DNA of 64,000 bases from assembly GCA_009830035.1 (NCBI GenBank), contig SZZY01000005.1, forward strand, positions 186,001 to 250,000, in the 5' to 3' direction. Source of the DNA: Pantoea sp. Eser (GTDB taxonomy: Bacteria > Pseudomonadota > Gammaproteobacteria > Enterobacterales > Enterobacteriaceae). The translations under genes were made by a program, and so were the position numbers. Below the pieces are notes generated by a model. It had not been told where the DNA came from and did no database searches. It was given only the letters and a program-made list of their open reading frames with translations. This document shows positions 1 to 8,970 of this stretch, in pieces (position 1 is the stretch's first letter; each line of letters begins with the position of its first letter).

Positions 1-243
1 AGGTTGATGTGGTTCCAGCACCTGGTCGACCCGGGCGCTGCGCGGCCCGCCCGCTTTTAGCCAACTGATTAACGCATCGACCTGTTCAGACTCACCGCAG
101 GCCAGAGCTTCGACACTGCCATCGTCCAGATTACGCGCATATCCCTGCAGGCCGAGCGTATTTGCCTGGGCCTGGGTGCTGTAACGAAAACCGACGCCCT
201 GTACGCGGCTGTGAACCCACGCTTTGACACAGGCTAATGACAT
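1..243 (-). CDS. yccX: Acylphosphatase, N-terminal part (runs off the window)
   Basis: This is the first 81 codons of acylphosphatase, the small cytosolic enzyme that hydrolyses acyl phosphates to carboxylate and phosphate. Translation from the ATG at 243 gives [20 protein letters not shown], with the family signature GRVQGVGFR in the variant SRVQGVGFR (substrate-binding Arg near residue 20). The catalytic Asn lies in [11 protein letters not shown], followed by a CGE turn. E. coli YccX is about 92 residues, so roughly ten residues and the stop lie beyond position 1. It is divergent from rlmI, as in E. coli. No damage is seen in the visible part. Confidence 0.93.
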   Translation of the reverse strand, partial: MSLACVKAWVHSRVQGVGFRYSTQAQANTLGLQGYARNLDDGSVEALACGESEQVDALISWLKAGGPRSARVDQVLEPHQP

Positions 244-328
244 TTTTCACTCCTGCTGCTGTTCGTTGCATTTTCCCGTTATCCACCGGACAATGGCGCC
301 TCATTTTTTCAGGTAAGCATAGCAAACT

Positions 329-1355
329 ATGACAGTTAGATTGATTCTCGCGAAGGGACGTGAAAAGTCCCTGCTCCGTCGCCACCCCTGGGTCTTTTCG
401 GGTGCGGTTGCCCGTATGGAAGGCAAAGCGCAACTGGGCGAAACCATTGATGTTTGCGACAGTAACGGTAAATGGCTGGCTGCCCGTGATGGCCTGAACA
501 GCTACCGTCTGGTGTCCGGTGAATCAGACGGTTTACCCGGCGTCAGCATCGACCGCTTCGGCAACTTTTTAGTGATGCAGCTGTTATCTGCCGGGGCGGA
601 ATATCAGCGTCCGGCGATTATCTCTGCCTTGCAGCACTGCTTCCCGGGCTGCGCCATCTATGACCGTTCTGATGTCGCGGTACGTAAGAAAGGGGGACTG
701 GAACTGGCGCAAGGCACCGTTACCGGTGAGATCCCGCCGCCACTGCTGCCGGTTACCGAACATGGCATGAAGCTGCTGGTGGATATTCAGGGCGGCCATA
801 AAACCGGCTATTACCTCGATCAGAGCGACAGCCGTCTGGCAACGCGCCGCTACGCCAAAGATGCACGGGTGCTGAACTGCTTCTCCTATACCGGTGGATT
901 TGCCGTCTCTGCCCTGATAGGCGGCTGTAAAAAGGTGATCAGCGTTGATACCTCACAGGATGCGCTGGATGTGGCGCGCGCCCGTTTTGAACGGGATGAC
1001 GTGTTCAAACTGCTGCGTCGTTACCGTTACGCGGGCAAAAAGTTTGATCTGATCATCATGGATCCGCCGAAGTTTGTTGAGGATAAAAGCCAGTTGATGG
1101 GCGCCTGTCGCGGCTATAAATATATCAATATGCTGGCGATCCAGTTGCTCAACCTAGGCGGCATTTTGCTGACCTTCTCCTGCTCCGGCCTGATGGCGGC
1201 CGATCTGTTCCACGAAGATTATCGCCGACACGGCGCTGGATGCTGGACACGAGGTGCAGTTCATTGAGCAGTTCCGTCAGGCGGCTGACCATCCGGTTAT
1301 TGCCAGCTATCCGGAAGGTCTCTATCTGAAAGATTTCGCCTGCCGGGTAATGTGA
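329..1355 (+). pseudogene. rlmI: 23S rRNA m5C1962 methyltransferase, decayed
   Basis: RlmI methylates C1962 of 23S rRNA using SAM. The reading begins [20 protein letters not shown], as in the family, and keeps the PUA-type start, the SAM-site piece [14 protein letters not shown] and the motif MDPPKF. Three lesions are visible against E. coli RlmI (396 residues). About 43 residues are missing after GKWLA (near 483), between two copies of a WLA-coding repeat. About 14 residues are missing after ALDVAR (near 981). A frameshift near 1215 replaces the expected [19 protein letters not shown] reading. The C-terminal tail [15 protein letters not shown]...ACRVM survives in another frame to the TGA at 1353-1355. 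A 312-residue product could still be made, but it lacks part of the fold. Confidence 0.88.
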
Positions 1356-1383
1356 CTTGAAAAAATGGCTCCTGACCCCATAT
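1356..1383 (+). promoter_or_regulatory. Heat-shock (sigma-32) promoter of hspQ
   Basis: CTTGAAA at 1356-1362 and CCCCATAT at 1376-1383 are separated by 13 bases. Both boxes match the sigma-32 (RpoH) consensus CTTGAAA / CCCCATnT. The ATG of hspQ follows 31 bases later, after a GGAGG-type ribosome-binding site at 1404-1408. E. coli hspQ is a known sigma-32 gene, so regulation appears conserved. Confidence 0.88.
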
Positions 1384-1414
1384 TGGATAGGGAGTACTTT
1401 TTTCGGAGGTCACT

Positions 1415-1732
1415 ATGATTGCCAGTAAATTTGGTATTGGTCAGCAGGTTCGTCATCGTTTGTCCGGTGTGCTGGGCGTTATCGTCGATGTCGATCCGGA
1501 ATACTCGTTAGATGAGCCTAAAATTGAAGACGTTGGCGCGGAAGAGAAGTTGCACAGCGCGCCCTGGTATCATGTAGTGATGGAAGATGAGGAAGGCGAT
1601 CAGGTACATACCTACGTTGCTGAGATTCAGCTTGCCGGCGAAACCAGCGTTGAGCATCCGGAACAGCCGTCAATGGACGAACTGGCTGCGTCAGTCCGCC
1701 AGCAATTGCAGGCCCCTCATCTGCGACATTAA
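1415..1732 (+). CDS. hspQ: Heat-shock protein HspQ (hemimethylated-DNA-binding YccV family)
   Basis: HspQ is a 105-residue cytosolic heat-shock protein. In related enterobacteria it acts as a Lon protease specificity enhancer and affects the stability of mutant DnaA. The ORF has the full family length. It starts [16 protein letters not shown] and carries the conserved core [14 protein letters not shown] and [11 protein letters not shown], typical of the YccV-like SH3-type fold. The ATG follows TTCGGAGGTCACT, a strong ribosome-binding site. It sits alone behind a near-perfect sigma-32 promoter and ends in a hairpin, so it is monocistronic. Its upstream neighbour rlmI is broken while hspQ is clean. 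Confidence 0.95.
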   Translation: MIASKFGIGQQVRHRLSGVLGVIVDVDPEYSLDEPKIEDVGAEEKLHSAPWYHVVMEDEEGDQVHTYVAEIQLAGETSVEHPEQPSMDELAASVRQQLQAPHLRH

Positions 1733-1735
1733 TCT

Positions 1736-1758
1736 GTGGCGGCACGGTCTGCCGCCAC
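1736..1758. terminator. Hairpin between convergent hspQ and yccU
   Basis: GTGGCGGCA and TGCCGCCAC form a perfect 9-bp stem around a 5-base loop just after the hspQ stop. No strong T-run follows on either strand, so termination efficiency is uncertain. The position between convergent genes fits a bidirectional terminator. Confidence 0.55.
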
Positions 1759-1768
1759 GCCTGCTCAG

Positions 1769-2183
1769 TTAACGCGTGATTCCCAGACGCGGGATCTCAA
1801 TTTTCAGGCAGCGATCCATAATCACCGCCATGCCCGCATCCTGTGCCAGCACTGCCGCCTGTTCATTAGATCACCCCCAGCTGCAGCGATAGCGTATCCG
1901 CGCCCGCCGCGATCGCTTCCCGCGCCACGCCCCATGCGGCTTCAGAATTGCGAAACACATCAACCATATCCATTTTCCCGGGCGCCTCAGCCAGGGTGGC
2001 ACAAGCCTGCTGTCCCAGTAGCGTTTTGCCCGCCAGTTTCGGACTGACCAAGATTACCTCATAACCCTGATCGAGTAAATACTTCATCACCCCATAACTC
2101 GGGCGTTCCGGGCGGTCGCTTGCGCCTACCAAAGCGATACGCCGGGCGCGTGTCAGCACATCACGAATTGTCTGATCGTTCAT
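1769..2183 (-). pseudogene. yccU: CoA-binding-domain protein YccU, single-base frameshift
   Basis: YccU is a small Rossmann-fold CoA-binding protein (about 137 residues in E. coli) of unknown cellular role. From the ATG at 2183 (preceded by AAAGGAGATAAC) the protein reads MNDQTIRDVLTRARRIALVG, then SPKLAGKTLLGQQ and MVDVFRNSEAAWGV, and stops after LQLGVI. The expected continuation NEQAAVL...PRLGI is present immediately downstream in a shifted frame and ends at 1769. An extra A at 1868 explains the shift exactly. The truncated product would be about 105 residues and lose the last quarter of the fold. This looks like a very recent lesion, or a sequencing error, because nothing else is changed. 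Confidence 0.8.
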
Positions 2184-2359
2184 TGTTATCTCCTTTCTGG
2201 CCTGCGTTGAGTGTAGATTGGCCTGATCATTCACGGCTAAGCCGGCAGCGAAATTAATTGAACCGGCGCACGAATAAATATGTTCAAATGTAAATTAACT
2301 GCCATAATGTAAGAATTTGCTACACGCCTTCCCTCGCGCCCACTGCTACTGGAGTTGAA

Positions 2360-3001
2360 ATGAAGCTGTCGCTGGCTGTCACGGGGCTGTTAACACTCCT
2401 CGTCTCGGCGTCTTGTTCTGCTATCACCTTAAAGCTCGATCCGCAGATTGACCTGTTAGTGCTGGATGGCCGAAAAATTTCGGGCTCGCTCCTCAAAGGC
2501 GCTGACAGCTTAGAGCTGGATCGCGGTCAGCATCAGTTTCTGTTCCGGGTTGAAAAACTGCGCAACGATCGACCGGATACGGTTCAGCGCTACCAGTCGG
2601 TGCCGATGATCGTCACGTTTACCGCCGCTGCCAAAACCATCACCATTAAGTTGCCGCCGTTGGAGACCAAACGCGAGCGTTACCATTTCGATCGCACCCT
2701 CAATTTCCAACTGGTGGATGAGCACGGCAAAGAGATTGTCAGTATGCGCGACCATCTGCCGGCCAGCGCCAGCGCGGATATGGAAAAGGCGATGCTCAAC
2801 TATAATCGCACCGGTCAAATCGCCTCCGTGCCGCAGTTTGCCCGGCTGGTGAAGACGTCCTCTTCCTCCGCCCGGTTAACCGCCGATCTTGCCTGGACCA
2901 CCCAGGCGGAATTGCCCTCGCTACACCGCTGGTTTCAGCGCTTTGATGAAGCGACCCGCCAGCAGTTTATGACACTGGTCAAAATGTTACGTACGAGTTG
3001 A
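2360..3001 (+). CDS. yccT: DUF2057 periplasmic protein YccT (curli-inhibitor family)
   Basis: A 213-residue secreted protein of the DUF2057/YccT family. In E. coli and Salmonella this protein has been linked to post-transcriptional inhibition of curli. The N-terminus is a typical Sec signal, MKLSLAVTGLLTLLVSASCSA, with likely cleavage after SCSA. The mature part begins ITLKLDPQIDLLVLDG. E. coli YccT is about 220 residues, so the gene is full length. It is transcribed alone, about 70 bases ahead of mgsA. No lesion is seen. Confidence 0.9.
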   Translation: MKLSLAVTGLLTLLVSASCSAITLKLDPQIDLLVLDGRKISGSLLKGADSLELDRGQHQFLFRVEKLRNDRPDTVQRYQSVPMIVTFTAAAKTITIKLPPLETKRERYHFDRTLNFQLVDEHGKEIVSMRDHLPASASADMEKAMLNYNRTGQIASVPQFARLVKTSSSSARLTADLAWTTQAELPSLHRWFQRFDEATRQQFMTLVKMLRTS

Positions 3002-3070
3002 TAGAGAGGAAAGGCCAGGGGTAAACTCATGCCACCGATTCTTCCGCATGAGACTTATCAGGAAGCCTTT

Positions 3071-3529
3071 ATGGAACAAACCGTTCGTACCCTCGGCATA
3101 AAAAAACATATCGCACTGGTTGCCCATGACCACTGCAAAGCCGCGTTACTCGACTGGGTTAAACAAAACCAGGCCGCACTCGAACCGCATACCCTTTACG
3201 CCACCGGCACCACCGGTACGCTGATCAATCGTCATACTGGCTTAACCGTTAACGCTATGCTGAGCGGCCCGATGGGCGGTGACCAGCAGGTCGGTGCGAT
3301 GATCTCCGAAGGCGAAATTGATGCGCTAATGTTCTTCTGGGATCCGCTGAATGCGGTGCCGCACGATCCGGACGTCAAAGCGCTGCTGCGTCTGGCGACC
3401 GTGTGGAACATTCCGGTCGCCACCAACCGCTCAACTGCCGACTTTATTATTCAGTCGCCGCTGTTTAGTGGCGCGGTTGATATTATGATCCCCGATTATC
3501 AGCGCTACATGGCAGAACGCCTGAAGTAA
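3071..3529 (+). CDS. mgsA: Methylglyoxal synthase
   Basis: MgsA converts dihydroxyacetone phosphate to methylglyoxal plus phosphate, a bypass of lower glycolysis that relieves phosphate starvation. The ATG at 3071 gives 152 residues, the usual length. An upstream in-frame ATG at 3029 would add 14 unrelated residues and is not preferred. Motifs include [12 protein letters not shown], the phosphate loop [15 protein letters not shown] with the catalytic Asp in [18 protein letters not shown], and the C-terminal [17 protein letters not shown] precedes the chosen start. It is convergent with helD, with stop codons almost touching (3529/3531). Confidence 0.95.
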   Translation: MEQTVRTLGIKKHIALVAHDHCKAALLDWVKQNQAALEPHTLYATGTTGTLINRHTGLTVNAMLSGPMGGDQQVGAMISEGEIDALMFFWDPLNAVPHDPDVKALLRLATVWNIPVATNRSTADFIIQSPLFSGAVDIMIPDYQRYMAERLK

Positions 3530-3530
3530 C

Positions 3531-5585
3531 TCAGGCTTTGCGCAGCACCGGCACACCGAGTTCGCGGAACTGTTCGACAAACACCGACGGCTGCGCTTTA
3601 TCGAACATCAGCCAGACCTGCTGACGCGCCCGCGTCAGCGCCACATAGGCCAGACGTCGCTCTTCTGCATCCGGAAACGCTTCCGGCTGAGGTAACAGTC
3701 CCTGTTCGATGATCGATTCGCGCGCTGCCGCGGGAAAACCCTCTTTCCCCTGCTGTAAGCCGAGCAGAATGACGTAATCTGCCTGCTGTCCTTTACTAGC
3801 GTGAATCGTCATGAAATCCAGCTTAAGCTTTGGCCAGCGGGTTTTCGCTTTATCCAGCAGTTCCGGCCGCAGATAGTGGTAGCGCGCCAGCAGCAGGATG
3901 CGTTCCTCCGGTTTTGCGTAGCCGCTGAGCTTGTTCAGCAATCCTTCGAGTTGATCCTGCGCCAGCAGCGAAATCGACTTCTTATTCCCTTTGGTCACAC
4001 TGTTAAGCGGTTTACGTAACTGCTGCGGGTTTTGCTGCACAAAGCGATTGGCAATCTCTCCAATGCGATCGTTGAAGCGATAGGTGGTATCCAGCACGCA
4101 GCGATCGCCTTCGCCAAAATAGTGATGAAAGGCGGTGGTCAGCGACATCTCTGCCCCGCTGAAACGGTAGATCGCCTGCCAGTCATCTCCCACTGCGAAC
4201 AACGAGGTACGCTTATTCTGCTGGCGTAATGCGGTCAGCAGCGCGGCTCGCTGCGGAGAAATATCCTGGAATTCATCGACTAGAATATGTTTCCACGGAC
4301 TGATGAAGCGGCCCTTTTCCAGAATCGCAATCGCCTGGTGAATCAGGCCGGAGAAATCAACTGCGCCCTCCTCTTTCAGCGCACTCTTCCAGGCTTTCAG
4401 CAGCGGCGCCATTAGCCTGATACGTTTGCTGAACAGGTCGCGCGTTTCGTCCGGCACCCCAGCGATCATCGCCGCCTGAGCACCGCCGTGCATGCGCATC
4501 AGGCTCAGCCAGCGCTCCAGCCGCGTTGCCAGCCGGTTAGCCAGCCGGTCATCCTGCCAGAACGCACCGTCCGGTGGCTCCCATCCCAGCTCGTCGCGCA
4601 GCCATTGCCGCCAGCCGTTGGCCTGCGCTTTCTTCTCACTGCACTGCTGACGCCAGTGCTGAATCAGTAAGGCCCGGCGAGCGTCAGTATCGCTCTCCAG
4701 TTTACTGATCGCCGGCTGTTTATTACTGCCTTCGCGAATAATGTGCAGCGCCAGCGAGTGAAAGGTACGCGCCTGAATGTCGCTGGCGCCCAGTCGGGTC
4801 TGGATCCTATCGTTCATCTCTTCCGCAGCCTGCCGGCCAAAGGCCAGCAGCAAGATTTGATCGGAGCTGGCCAGCCTGCGCTGCATCAGCCAGCCCGCTC
4901 GTGCCACCAGTACCGAGGTTTTTCCGCTACCGGCGCCCGCCAGCACCAGCAGCGAAGCTTCACCGTTCACCACGGCTTCGCACTGGGCTGTATTAAGCGG
5001 CGTCGTTTCCACGCTGGCGAAGAAGTCGTGATAACGCGTCAGCATGGTGGCGGTCCAGTCACTATTACGCTGACGCAGTACCGTCTCGCCCTGATCCAGC
5101 CAGCGCTGGCAAAATTCCAGATCATCACGACAGGCGACAAACTCATTGAGTCGGGTCAGCGGCAAGGGTAAGGCATCAAACTGTTTCACGATCTGCGCTT
5201 TTAACCCCTGCAGCTCACTGCGATTGAGCCAGCGATCCTGTGTGCTAAACGTCTCAATCTCGCTACGCAGAGCCTGCAAAACCTCGCGGCACACCTCGCT
5301 CATCTCCAAGCTCCACTGCTGCCAGAATTGCAGCAGGTAGTGGTGAAAACGCTGTGTTTCCAGCCATTCCGTTCCGTGCAGCCGGACCACTTTTTCGTCA
5401 GCCAGTAAGAATTCCAGCTCTCCCCACACCAGCCCGCGTTTGCAGGTGATATCCAGCAGCTGGTTAAAAGGGATCAGGTACTCATGCTTATCGCCGCTGA
5501 CTTCAACGCCAGCCGCCATCAGACGGACCCGATTATAAGGATGCTGGGCAAGTCGTTTGCCCATGGAGGTTGCTTTCAGTTCCAC
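3531..5585 (-). CDS. helD: DNA helicase IV (UvrD/Rep superfamily 1)
   Basis: HelD is a 3'-to-5' ATP-dependent DNA helicase. At 684 residues it equals the E. coli length, and it starts MELKATSMGKRLAQHPYNR as expected. The N-terminal HelD domain (about 1-190) is followed by the Q-motif region TPLNTAQ, Walker A GAGSGKTS (near 216), Walker B VDEFQDI (near 437), motif III GDDWQAIYRFSG (near 470) and motifs V/VI TIHASKGQ and YVALTRARQ near the end. The ORF is uninterrupted, notable because the neighbouring repair-related genes uup, ycaQ and comEC are broken. Confidence 0.96.
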   Translation of the reverse strand: MELKATSMGKRLAQHPYNRVRLMAAGVEVSGDKHEYLIPFNQLLDITCKRGLVWGELEFLLADEKVVRLHGTEWLETQRFHHYLLQFWQQWSLEMSEVCREVLQALRSEIETFSTQDRWLNRSELQGLKAQIVKQFDALPLPLTRLNEFVACRDDLEFCQRWLDQGETVLRQRNSDWTATMLTRYHDFFASVETTPLNTAQCEAVVNGEASLLVLAGAGSGKTSVLVARAGWLMQRRLASSDQILLLAFGRQAAEEMNDRIQTRLGASDIQARTFHSLALHIIREGSNKQPAISKLESDTDARRALLIQHWRQQCSEKKAQANGWRQWLRDELGWEPPDGAFWQDDRLANRLATRLERWLSLMRMHGGAQAAMIAGVPDETRDLFSKRIRLMAPLLKAWKSALKEEGAVDFSGLIHQAIAILEKGRFISPWKHILVDEFQDISPQRAALLTALRQQNKRTSLFAVGDDWQAIYRFSGAEMSLTTAFHHYFGEGDRCVLDTTYRFNDRIGEIANRFVQQNPQQLRKPLNSVTKGNKKSISLLAQDQLEGLLNKLSGYAKPEERILLLARYHYLRPELLDKAKTRWPKLKLDFMTIHASKGQQADYVILLGLQQGKEGFPAAARESIIEQGLLPQPEAFPDAEERRLAYVALTRARQQVWLMFDKAQPSVFVEQFRELGVPVLRKA

Positions 5586-5708
5586 GCCGACACCAACGAC
5601 AGAGAATAGGATTAGGGGGAGTTTACCTGTCAGACCCTTGGCGCTCCAGCCTTAAAACAGGCTAAACTTGGCGTCACATCTTGCGGAATGCGAAAGGAAA
5701 AAAATGTC

Positions 5709-6149
5709 ATGCGCACCGTATTAAACGTTCTTAATTTTGTTCTGGGTGGCTTTTTCACCACCCTAAGCTGGCTGTTTGCCACCTTAATCAGCATTGTGCT
5801 GATTTTTACCCTGCCGCTGACCCGCTCCTGCTGGGAAATCACCAAACTGTCGCTGTTGCCATTTGGCAACGAAGCGGTGCATGTCGACGTGCTGCGCCCG
5901 GAAAACAGAAGTCACATCATGAACACCGGCGGAACCTTCCTGAATATCTTCTGGCTGATCTTCTTTGGCTGGTGGCTCTGCCTGTCGCACATTTCGGTCG
6001 GCATTGTGCAGTGCATCAGCATCATCGGCATTCCAGTCGGCATCGCTAACTTCAAAATTGCCGCAATTGCACTGTGGCCGGTAGGACGCCGCGTCGTATC
6101 GGTGGAAGAGGCGCGTGCCGCGCGCGAAGCCAATGCCCGTCGCTATTAG
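5709..6149 (+). CDS. yccF: Inner-membrane protein YccF
   Basis: YccF is a small inner-membrane protein of unknown function (DUF307/YccF domain). The ATG at 5709 gives 146 residues starting MRTVLNVLNFVLGG and is preceded by GAAAGGA; an upstream in-frame start would add seven unlikely residues. Membrane segments are about residues 5-35 and 75-115. The two family repeats are seen as PLTRSCWEITKLSLLPFG and GIPVGIANFKIAAIALWPVG, both of which carry the tryptophan-rich helix. The gene touches yccS (stop at 6149, next start at 6151), indicating translational coupling. Confidence 0.94.
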   Translation: MRTVLNVLNFVLGGFFTTLSWLFATLISIVLIFTLPLTRSCWEITKLSLLPFGNEAVHVDVLRPENRSHIMNTGGTFLNIFWLIFFGWWLCLSHISVGIVQCISIIGIPVGIANFKIAAIALWPVGRRVVSVEEARAAREANARRY

Positions 6150-6150
6150 T

Positions 6151-8292
6151 ATGATGTCGAAAAGCCTGCCCGGCTGGCGGCAGTATCTGTTTAATAGCAC
6201 CTGGCGCGACCTGCTGCGCATTCTGTTTGCGCTGAGCGGATGTGCCGCCATTCCCTGGTGGCTACACCAGATTGAGTGGACCATCCCGCTGACGCTTGGC
6301 GTGGTGGCCGCGGCGCTGGCGGATCTTGACGATCGGCTGGCCGGGCGGCTGAAGAATCTGCTGATCACCCAGCTCTGTTTCTGTATCGCTTCGGTGTCGG
6401 TTGAACTGCTGTTTCCCTACCCGCTGGCGTTTATTGCCGGACTGGCGCTCTCCACCTGGGGCTTCATTCTGCTGGGGGGGCTCGGTCAACGCTACGCCAC
6501 CATTGCCTTTGGTGCCTTGCTGATTGCGGTCTATACCATGCTCGGCATCGGGCTGTTCAGCCAGTGGTATATGCAGCCGATTCTGTTGCTGGTGGGCGCG
6601 CTCTGGTACGACCTGCTGACCCTGCTCGGTCAACTGATGTTTCCGGTACGGCCGGTTCAGGAACAACTGGCGGGCAGTTTTTCCCAGCTGGCGCGTTATC
6701 TGGATGCCAAAGCCAATCTGTTCGATCCGGATGCCGGCGAACAGGATGATGCCACCTTCATTGATGCCGCGATGGTCAACAGCCAGCTCGTCGCCCAGCT
6801 CAATCTGACCAAGACCACTCTGCAAAGTCGGCTGCGTGGCGATCGCGGTTCACGCGGTACCCGGCGTAGTCTGCACTACTACTTTGTGGCGCAGGATATC
6901 CACGAACGCGCCAGCTCCTCTCACCTGCAGTATCATCTGCTACGTGGCGACTGGCGCTACAACGAGATCCTGTTCCGCTTCCAGCGCTTACTCAATATGC
7001 AGGCCCAGGCCTGTCGGCAGCTGGCGCACTCTATTTTGATGCGTGAACGCTGGGTGCACAACAGCCGGTTTGAGCGGGGATTTGAACGGCTGCAAAAAGC
7101 CATAGAACACCTTGAGCAGCGCGAGCCGGAGGCCACTCACACCCGCGCGCTTTACTGGCTGCTGTGCAACCTGCGGGCAATTGACGCCCAGTTGGCCTCT
7201 ATTGAATCAGAGCAGACGCTGGCTGGCGACGATCCCCAGCACAGCGACAATCTGCTGTCACGCGAAGGCCTGAGCGGCTGGAGCGACATCAGGCTGCGCT
7301 TCAGTCGTCACCTTACCCCCGCCTCGGCGCTGTTCCGTCACGCGGTTCGGATGTCTGCGGTGCTGTGTATCGGTTACGGCTTCATTCAAATCATCGGGCT
7401 GGACCGAGGCTACTGGATACTGCTGACCAGCCTGTTTGTCTGTCAGCCTAATTACAATGCAACACAGCGGCGGCTGGCGCTGCGCATTGGCGGGACGCTG
7501 GCAGGGATCGCTATTGGTCTGCCGGTGCTCTGGCTGGTGCCCTCGGTTGAAGGACAACTGATCCTGATCGTGATCAGCGGCGTGCTATTTTTCGCCTTCC
7601 GGCAGGTGCAGTATGCGCAGGCGACGCTGTTTATCACGCTGCTGGTACTGCTCTGTTTTAACCTGCTCGGCGAAGGGTTTGAAGTCGCTTTACCGCGGGT
7701 GGTCGACACGCTTTTGGGCTGCGGTCTGGCCTGGCTGGCCGTCGCGTTTATCTGGCCAGACTGGCGCTTCCGTCAGTTACCGGGGGTTGCAGAACGCACC
7801 TTGCAGGCCAACTGCCGCTATCTGGATGCGATTATGGAGCAATACCATCAGGGCAAAGATAACCGGCTGGCTTATCGCATTGCCCGACGGGATGCGCATA
7901 ATGCCGGTGCCGAACTGGCGTCGGTGGTTTCCAACATGAGCAGTGAAAGCCGCACCAGTCAGGCGATGCGTGAATCCGCTTTTCAGCTGCTGTGCTCAAA
8001 TCACTCTTTCCTGAGTTACATCTCTGCGCTGGGTGCGCATCGCGATAAAATTAGCGAGCCGGAACTGCTCAAGCTGCTGGATGATACGGTCTGTTATGTT
8101 GAGGATGTGCTGCAAACGGACGTTGTCAGCGATCAACAGGCTGAGACAATGCGTCATCAACTGGCCCAGCGCATTAGTCAGCTGGCTGCCGATGCGGATA
8201 CGCGCGCACCACTGGTATTGCAGCAACTTGGCTTGCTGGTAGCGCTGATGCCTGAGGTCACTCGCCTGCGCCGCACGCTTAACGCCGATTAG
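6151..8292 (+). CDS. yccS: Inner-membrane protein YccS (aromatic-acid-exporter-like)
   Basis: YccS belongs to the YccS/YhfK family of inner-membrane proteins distantly related to the AaeB/FUSC efflux proteins; the substrate is unknown. The ORF from the ATG at 6151 is about 713 residues (E. coli about 720). It has two membrane blocks, near residues 15-140 and 400-530, each followed by a large cytosolic region. Conserved stretches include AALADLDDRLAGRLKN, GGLGQRYATIAFGALL, RGDRGSRGTRRSLHYY and SLFVCQPNYNATQRRL. It directly follows yccF with one intervening base and no strong ribosome-binding site, so it is probably coupled. ATG at 6154 is an alternative start. No lesion seen. Confidence 0.93.
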   Translation: MMSKSLPGWRQYLFNSTWRDLLRILFALSGCAAIPWWLHQIEWTIPLTLGVVAAALADLDDRLAGRLKNLLITQLCFCIASVSVELLFPYPLAFIAGLALSTWGFILLGGLGQRYATIAFGALLIAVYTMLGIGLFSQWYMQPILLLVGALWYDLLTLLGQLMFPVRPVQEQLAGSFSQLARYLDAKANLFDPDAGEQDDATFIDAAMVNSQLVAQLNLTKTTLQSRLRGDRGSRGTRRSLHYYFVAQDIHERASSSHLQYHLLRGDWRYNEILFRFQRLLNMQAQACRQLAHSILMRERWVHNSRFERGFERLQKAIEHLEQREPEATHTRALYWLLCNLRAIDAQLASIESEQTLAGDDPQHSDNLLSREGLSGWSDIRLRFSRHLTPASALFRHAVRMSAVLCIGYGFIQIIGLDRGYWILLTSLFVCQPNYNATQRRLALRIGGTLAGIAIGLPVLWLVPSVEGQLILIVISGVLFFAFRQVQYAQATLFITLLVLLCFNLLGEGFEVALPRVVDTLLGCGLAWLAVAFIWPDWRFRQLPGVAERTLQANCRYLDAIMEQYHQGKDNRLAYRIARRDAHNAGAELASVVSNMSSESRTSQAMRESAFQLLCSNHSFLSYISALGAHRDKISEPELLKLLDDTVCYVEDVLQTDVVSDQQAETMRHQLAQRISQLAADADTRAPLVLQQLGLLVALMPEVTRLRRTLNAD

Positions 8293-8921
8293 TTTACGCC
8301 GCCTTTGGGATTCAGCGTCATCAGCACGGTGCGCTGGAACCAGGCATTGAGTTCCGCCCTGACCGTCTGCGGCAGGGCGGCATAATGATGACCTGATATC
8401 GCACCCTCCAGCGCCAGCAACGTCTGTAACCCAATATGCTGGTTAACCGCTTTCAGCTTCAGCCAGCACTGCTTAGCGCCGATATCATAAAGATGCTGAA
8501 CGTTCAGAATACCCGCTTCATGCAACATCATCTCCATACGCAGGCTGAGATTGGGCAGATCTTTTAAGCGCAGTGATAACTGCTTATGCTGCTGATCGGA
8601 CCTCGCGGTCTCGAGTGACGCGGCAGATAACGTCAGCAGATGCGCTGGCGTATGCCATAACGCGTCGTCCACCCGGTAGTCGTTGAGGCTGGCCAACACG
8701 CCACGCTTACGAAAGATTAACGGCTCCAGCGGGCGCTGCGCGATGTATTCACGCAGCGGCTCACTGGCGCGCAGATAGAGTGCGTCATTATTAACCAAAG
8801 CAAAAACCACGCGTTCGACAGCCAGCGCATAGCCACCAAACTGGGTTCGCGACTCGATCGTGCCCAGCGGGGCCAGCTGCGCCCGGGAACGTTCAATGAT
8901 CGGATTTAACTTTTTCATCAC
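8289..8921 (-). CDS. tfoX: Competence regulator TfoX/Sxy
   Basis: Sxy/TfoX is the cofactor that directs CRP to CRP-S promoters of DNA-uptake genes. The ORF of 210 residues matches the E. coli length (209). The N-terminal TfoX domain (residues 1-100) contains RTQFGGYALAVERVVFALV. The C-terminal helix-hairpin-helix-like domain contains LRMEMMLHEAGILNVQHLYD and GAKQCWLKLKAVN. The ATG is preceded by AGGTGGTG. A perfect hairpin lies 22-49 bases upstream of the start. The gene is intact although comEC, the DNA-uptake channel, is broken elsewhere in this window. Confidence 0.94.
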   Translation of the reverse strand: MMKKLNPIIERSRAQLAPLGTIESRTQFGGYALAVERVVFALVNNDALYLRASEPLREYIAQRPLEPLIFRKRGVLASLNDYRVDDALWHTPAHLLTLSAASLETARSDQQHKQLSLRLKDLPNLSLRMEMMLHEAGILNVQHLYDIGAKQCWLKLKAVNQHIGLQTLLALEGAISGHHYAALPQTVRAELNAWFQRTVLMTLNPKGGVN

Positions 8922-8942
8922 ACCACCTCCATGTTAGAGAAA

Positions 8943-8970
8943 TGTCTGAAATTATGTTTGGTTTCAGACA
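8943..8970 (-). promoter_or_regulatory. Stem-loop in the tfoX leader
   Basis: TGTCTGAAA at 8943-8951 and TTTCAGACA at 8962-8970 form a perfect 9-bp stem with a 10-base loop, 22-49 bases before the tfoX ATG. In Haemophilus, sxy translation is limited by mRNA structure near the ribosome-binding site; whether this hairpin acts likewise is inference. It lacks a T-run and sits inside the leader, so it is not an obvious terminator. Confidence 0.45.
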
